Positions 6,188 through 8,792 of a DNA stretch of 8,792 nucleotides are shown piece by piece (the first letter of the stretch is position 1; each line of letters starts with the position of its first letter). The position numbers and the translations under genes were made by a program. Source of the stretch: Hadesarchaea archaeon (GTDB lineage Archaea; Hadarchaeota; Hadarchaeia; Hadarchaeales; Hadarchaeaceae). The notes below the pieces were generated by a model. That model did no database searches. It had not been told where the DNA came from and was given only the letters and a program-made list of their open reading frames with translations. Where the stretch lies: the NCBI GenBank assembly GCA_023129675.1, contig JAGMBM010000067.1, positions 1 to 8,792 of the forward strand. Reading direction: 5' to 3'.

Positions 6188-6584
6188 ATGAGCTTTACGC
6201 GCCTGATTCTCATACCCGGCGACTTCTTGGCCCGAAGGTTCGACAGGGGCTACGCCAAGTTCGTGGCCCGAATGAGACGCAAGATAAAGAAGGGCAATCG
6301 GAGGTTGGCGATCTACTCGCTTTTTGCCCGTGCCGAGTGCGGCTTGGCGTTCGTGGTCGGGGCCTCGGCTAGCTACTTCGGCTTCGTCATCGTGGTGCCT
6401 TTGGTGCTGTGCTTCTACCCACTGATTGCGCTTGGCGACCCTTTCATGTGGCATAGGGTAATACGGGCGATTGGCAGGGGGCGTTGGATACAGGGCGTCT
6501 TTTCTCCTCAATCTCGACATGCTCTACTGGTTTGCGATCGGGTGGGTGGTCGGGTGGGCTTTTAGCATGATAGTCTACATTTGA
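6188..6584 (+). pseudogene. Small membrane protein, one-base frameshift
   Basis: From ATG 6188 the frame gives a basic N-terminus (RKIKKGNRR at 31-39) and a long hydrophobic region (residues 51-83). It then loses protein character after F105 and stops at 6563-6565. Removing one T from the TTTT at 6500-6503 joins it to a frame giving LLNLDMLYWFAIGWVVGW, an obvious second membrane span, ending at TGA 6582-6584. The repaired product is 131 aa with two or three spans and a cytoplasmic basic segment. The stop then lies 10 nt before the zinc-ribbon gene, suggesting co-transcription. I do not recognise the family. Either a genuine lesion, a slippage site or a sequencing error in the homopolymer would explain it. 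An A/T box at 6165-6173 is only about 18 nt from this ATG, so the start is uncertain. Confidence 0.6.
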
Positions 6585-6594
6585 TTGGATAATT

Positions 6595-7293
6595 ATGATG
6601 GCAGTTCTATTTACCGAGGGCGAGGCGGGCGAGAAACTACTTTGCCCCATCTGCAAAATGGAATGCGAAGAATGGTATAGCTTAGAGCCAGAGGACGATG
6701 CGGAATGGGAAAAGTTGGAGGAAAAGCTTGGAGATATTGCAAACTGGCTTGTTTGCTTAGGGTGCCTCGGAACCGCAAAGGAGATGCTCGGTTGCGAAAT
6801 AAGGCTTGTAACTGCTGAAGAAGCAGCAAAGCTTGCTGATGAACAATTCCCAGAAATTATCCCCGAAAGGGTTGCGAAGTATACTGAAGCTATAAACGAG
6901 GAAAAATGCTCATTTTGCAAGCAACCCGTAGAGGTGGGATTCGAATATCTAACTGGGAAAAAGAATGGGGAAATTTTCCACTCCTTCAGAAGCATCACCA
7001 TCTCTTGCAGTTCCTGCGGCTCTGTGGTGAAAGAGACAGCTCCGTGCTTAGACAAGCCTTTGGGGTACTTTGTGACTGGAACAATTCTTGATTTTAATAA
7101 CAGGCTTCTGCTCGTGGAAGTTATTTCCCCTGCCCCACCGCTTGAGCCAAGGAATGTTCGGATTCAAGATGGGAAAACAATCCTAATGCTCGAACACAAG
7201 TGTGATCTTCTCGTGCTCGGCACTTTCAAGACGGAGGGGGAACTTGTTGAAATCTTGGTGATGGGGAACAGGGCGATCAGAGTTAAGGGATAA
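6595..7293 (+). CDS. Double zinc-ribbon protein of unknown function
   Basis: A 232-aa soluble protein with two four-cysteine sets: C17/C20 with C54/C57, and C105/C108 with C138/C141. Each set looks like a zinc ribbon split by 30-35 residues. C24, C67 and C149 are extra. The first half is acidic (EWEKLEEKLGDIANW). Residues from about 150 on are predicted mostly as beta strands (LGYFVTGTILDFNNRLLLVE, and so on), with no cysteine-rich motif apart from C203. I see no catalytic signature. Zinc ribbons in this arrangement usually mediate protein or nucleic-acid contacts, which is inference only. ATGATG at 6595 offers two starts one codon apart and there is no clear ribosome site, so it may depend on the gene just upstream. 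Unlike its neighbours, it is intact. Confidence 0.82.
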   Translation: MMAVLFTEGEAGEKLLCPICKMECEEWYSLEPEDDAEWEKLEEKLGDIANWLVCLGCLGTAKEMLGCEIRLVTAEEAAKLADEQFPEIIPERVAKYTEAINEEKCSFCKQPVEVGFEYLTGKKNGEIFHSFRSITISCSSCGSVVKETAPCLDKPLGYFVTGTILDFNNRLLLVEVISPAPPLEPRNVRIQDGKTILMLEHKCDLLVLGTFKTEGELVEILVMGNRAIRVKG

Positions 7294-7331
7294 AAAATTA
7301 AAGTTTAGGCTAGCTGGGGAGAAGGTTTGAG

Positions 7332-7455
7332 ATGGCAAGTTATCGAGAACTAAAGGAACTCGCCAGTAGCTGATCGGGTTAGGGACGAGGAGCGGAGGCG
7401 GCTTGTGGAGGAGCTAATCAGGGAACTCTCGAAGCTCGACCCGTTCGTTTTTTAA
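7332..7455 (+). pseudogene. Short helical protein, apparently frameshifted
   Basis: ATG 7332 gives MASYRELKELASS and stops at 7371-7373. The +1 frame over the same place continues as SPVADRVRDEERRRLVEEL and ends KLDPFVF at TAA 7453-7455. Together they would form a protein of about 41 residues that is almost wholly amphipathic helix, with one extra base somewhere in 7352-7372. An A/T box (AATTAAAG, around 7301) and a GGGGAGAAGG-like ribosome site precede it, and a T-rich terminator follows. Family unknown; it may be the remnant of a small regulator. Confidence is limited because the pieces are short. Confidence 0.4.
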
Positions 7456-7642
7456 TTTTTTTATACTTCTTTCCTCTTAGCGTCCTTCCTACAGGCGGCT
7501 TGTGTTCTCTCCGTTTTAGAAGAGAAAGAAAAATAAATAACCCAATAATAAATGCAACAAATATAATTACCCCCTTTCCTATATCCTCCCAAGGAATATC
7601 TGTTAATTGAGCGGCCATAACTGCAAAAGATAAAACTTTCAT
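7418..7642 (-). CDS. Small single-span membrane protein with basic tail
   Basis: 74 aa from ATG 7642. A weakly hydrophobic N-terminus (MKVLSFAVMAAQ) may be a cleaved signal. A clear membrane span GVIIFVAFIIGLFIFLSLL covers residues 24-42, and a very basic tail (RGKKYKKIKKRTGR, 56-69) should remain in the cytoplasm. The start is supported by GGTGAT (minus strand, 7646-7651), a strong match to the archaeal ribosome-binding sequence, and a TATA-like box at 7672-7680. ATG 7657 and GTG 7672 are in-frame alternatives. Its 3' end overlaps the converging short helical frame by 38 bp. Function unknown. The Lys-rich tail comes partly from the T-rich terminator tract, so the true end of conserved sequence may be earlier. 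Confidence 0.6.
   Translation of the reverse strand: MKVLSFAVMAAQLTDIPWEDIGKGVIIFVAFIIGLFIFLSLLKRREHKPPVGRTLRGKKYKKIKKRTGRASRVP
7448..7462 (+). terminator. T-rich terminator
   Basis: Six T, AA, seven T immediately at and after the stop of the short helical frame: the strongest oligo-T tract on the plus strand in the window. The converging membrane gene reads the same bases as Lys/Ile codons. Confidence 0.5.
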
Positions 7643-7671
7643 CTTATCACCATTCATGAGTACCCCGGACA

Positions 7672-7680
7672 CCTTATAGA
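7672..7680 (-). promoter_or_regulatory. TATA-like box of the small membrane protein
   Basis: Minus strand TCTATAAGG, centred about 35 nt before ATG 7642. It predicts a transcript start at about 7651, right at the GGTGAT ribosome site. Confidence 0.45.
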
Positions 7681-7820
7681 ATTTGGTCTGAGTTCAAGTC
7701 TTGGTTCACTTGGTACTATTGCGTTGCATATACCGTTTATGTCAAGGACTTCAGCGAGGGGCGGTAAGGCTGACGGCTTAAAAAATAAAAATGGGCGGGG
7801 TATAACACGACGCTTTTTCG

Positions 7821-7964
7821 ATGTTAGAGTGGTATTCGTGGCAACCTATTTTTGGACTAGTTTATCTTGCGCTTGGGTTGGTTGTGGTGGCGCTTCTGCT
7901 GGCCGCACTACTGCCCGTGGCAAAAGCGCTCTCTGGTTTTTTGAACGCGGTCGAAGGGCGTTGA
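7821..7964 (+). CDS. 47-aa single-span membrane protein
   Basis: ATG 7821 to TGA 7962-7964. The product opens MLEWYSWQPIFGLVYLALGL and runs into one long span rich in Leu, Val and Ala (residues 10-34), then a short polar tail KALSGFLNAVEGR. The amphipathic Trp-rich head and uniform hydrophobic stretch make it a better protein than the overlapping 93-residue frame (7724-8005), which has no recognisable order. An A/T box CTTAAAAAATA ends about 35 nt upstream, and GTATAAC (7799-7805) is nearer. No ribosome site is visible. Function unknown; small proteins of this sort often assist larger membrane complexes or belong to mobile elements. Confidence 0.5.
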   Translation: MLEWYSWQPIFGLVYLALGLVVVALLLAALLPVAKALSGFLNAVEGR

Positions 7965-8234
7965 GGGAGAGTACGCGGTTAGAAAAATGTGGGGCAGATA
8001 GGTAAGGAAACCAGAAATGGGCCTAACCAGAAAATGCTGAAAACAAAATCACGACAATGGGATAAGTTAAAAAAACTAGGTTGAACGGACGCTGGAAGAT
8101 CAGAATGGAAATAAAGCATTGGATTGTTTGGAATAGCAATTTTTATCTACACCAAGAATTTCATTTACGAAACCAAATTTATTACCCGCTCAAATTAGAA
8201 GTTAAATTACGCCTAGGGTATAGGAAGACATGAA
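7965..8234. other. A/T-rich stretch without a convincing gene
   Basis: Only a 42-codon frame (8105-8233) of unremarkable composition is present. A/T boxes at about 8200-8208 (TTAAATTAC) and 8218-8222 (GTATA) could serve the PepSY-like gene that starts at 8235. Nothing else recognised. Confidence 0.4.
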
Positions 8235-8645
8235 ATGATGGAAATGAGGAAGGTTATCATCGCCATCCTCGTCGTGGCCCTCGCTGCCTCGACTGCATGG
8301 GTGCTCTTTCGGGAGAAGCGGGCCGCGCGAGGGCCGTGGGGGGAGATATCTATAGAATAAGCCATAGCCATAACAAAAGCCTACGTTGCCAAGATAGAGA
8401 AAATCCCTGAGGAGAATATACGGATCGATAAGATTGAACTGCGCCTGCCAACGGAATCTGAAGCGACCTTTCTACGCGAATCGCGCGAGGGCAAAGAGCC
8501 GCCCGAGCTCATGTGGGACGCAAACGTTACCCGATTCCCTTGGGGTGGCTTCACACCCGAGAACCAAAAGCTAGGAGGCTACGCCGGGATGGTCTGGCTA
8601 GATGCCTACACTGGGGAAATCGTTGTCGCCTCTTTCCTCGACTAA
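8235..8645 (+). pseudogene. PepSY-like exported protein interrupted by in-frame TAA
   Basis: One frame runs from ATG 8235 to TAA 8643-8645 (136 codons) with a single internal TAA at 8358-8360 and no shift. Residues 6-24 are an N-terminal membrane anchor or signal (VIIAILVVALAASTAW). After it come GEISIE, the stop, then AIAITKAYVAKIEKIPEENI, and a C-terminal YAGMVWLDAYTGEIVVASF. The amphipathic helix followed by a terminal strand with DAYTGE matches PepSY-type domains, which usually sit outside the cell membrane and are linked to protease inhibition. The reading frame after the stop is still protein-like, so the stop is recent, a sequence error (one base from GAA, AAA or CAA), or is read through. 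In-frame ATGs at 8238 and 8244 are alternative starts. Confidence 0.7.
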
Positions 8646-8702
8646 TTTGATGGAAAACTTTATCGAGAAGATGAAGCGTGACAAAATAACCATTACAGTA
8701 GA

Positions 8703-8785
8703 ATAGCGGAAACGCTTATACTAACGGGGGATTCAAAACTCAAATTTTTGAAACCTTTGCGCGCGGCCGGGGGAAATTCAAAGAA
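8703..8785 (+). repeat. Direct repeat, right copy
   Basis: Second copy of the repeat at 5973-6045: ATAGCGGAA (8703-8711), TTCAAAACTCAAA, the exact 22-bp core at 8751-8772, then CAAAGAA (8779-8785). It contains no frame of its own and lies at the right edge, so what follows it cannot be seen. Confidence 0.8.
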
Positions 8786-8792
8786 CTAAAGT

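Noticed and set aside
7724..8005. Plus-strand 93-codon frame.
   Set aside because: It has no ordered hydrophobic or domain pattern, whereas the overlapping frame at 7821-7964 gives a clean membrane span.
8105..8233. 42-codon A/T-rich frame ending just before the PepSY-like gene.
   Set aside because: Composition is that of the surrounding A/T-rich DNA, with no motif and no ribosome site; too weak to call.
8650..8706. 18-codon frame MENFIEKMKRDKITITVE, resembling the start of a VapB-like antitoxin.
   Set aside because: It stops after 18 codons and the following sequence does not continue the similarity; too short to support.
1..8792. CRISPR array or insertion sequence.
   Set aside because: No regularly spaced short repeats with unique spacers, and no transposase-like frame or terminal inverted repeats were seen.

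Overview
The window reads as archaeal DNA. It has a tRNA-Ile(GAU) gene interrupted by two very short introns that fold into archaeal bulge-helix-bulge splice motifs, an archaeal CxxC-x17-CxxC zinc protein, archaeal-type A/T-rich promoter boxes about 25 nt ahead of expected starts, and a tyrosine integrase of the archaeal tRNA-targeting kind. A TACK-group archaeon (Thermoproteota, perhaps a Bathyarchaeia-like lineage) is my best guess; the lineage is inference and no rRNA is present to settle it.

Left part (1-2481) looks like host chromosome. A minus-strand ABC-2 export operon comes first: a permease running off the left edge, preceded by its DrrA-like ATPase with one base between stop and start. 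It is divergent from a small zinc protein, and then comes tRNA-Ile. The two tRNA introns appear to fold in mutually exclusive structures, which implies an order of splicing.

From 2482 rightward looks like an integrated element. A tyrosine integrase gene points toward the tRNA and its open frame runs straight through the tRNA antisense strand. At the integrase 5' end, head to head and sharing a CATG, is a short AbrB-like regulator. Next is the main cargo gene (3980-5764), a single protein with an N-terminal GHKL (Hsp90/MutL/MORC-type) ATPase and a C-terminal PD-(D/E)XK nuclease. This layout suggests anti-virus or anti-plasmid defence, or DNA processing. Downstream is a gene-free stretch (5765-6187) carrying a near-regular series of GTTAAT-type inverted repeats and the first copy of a long direct repeat.

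Right part (6188-8792) is a patchwork of small genes: a membrane protein with a one-base frameshift, an intact double zinc-ribbon protein, a short frameshifted helical protein, two tiny single-span membrane proteins, and a PepSY-like exported protein broken by one in-frame TAA. The second copy of the direct repeat closes the window. Three single lesions within about 2 kb suggest either a decaying mobile island or unpolished sequence. No second copy of the tRNA 3' end was found, so the far boundary of the element is either outside the window or eroded.
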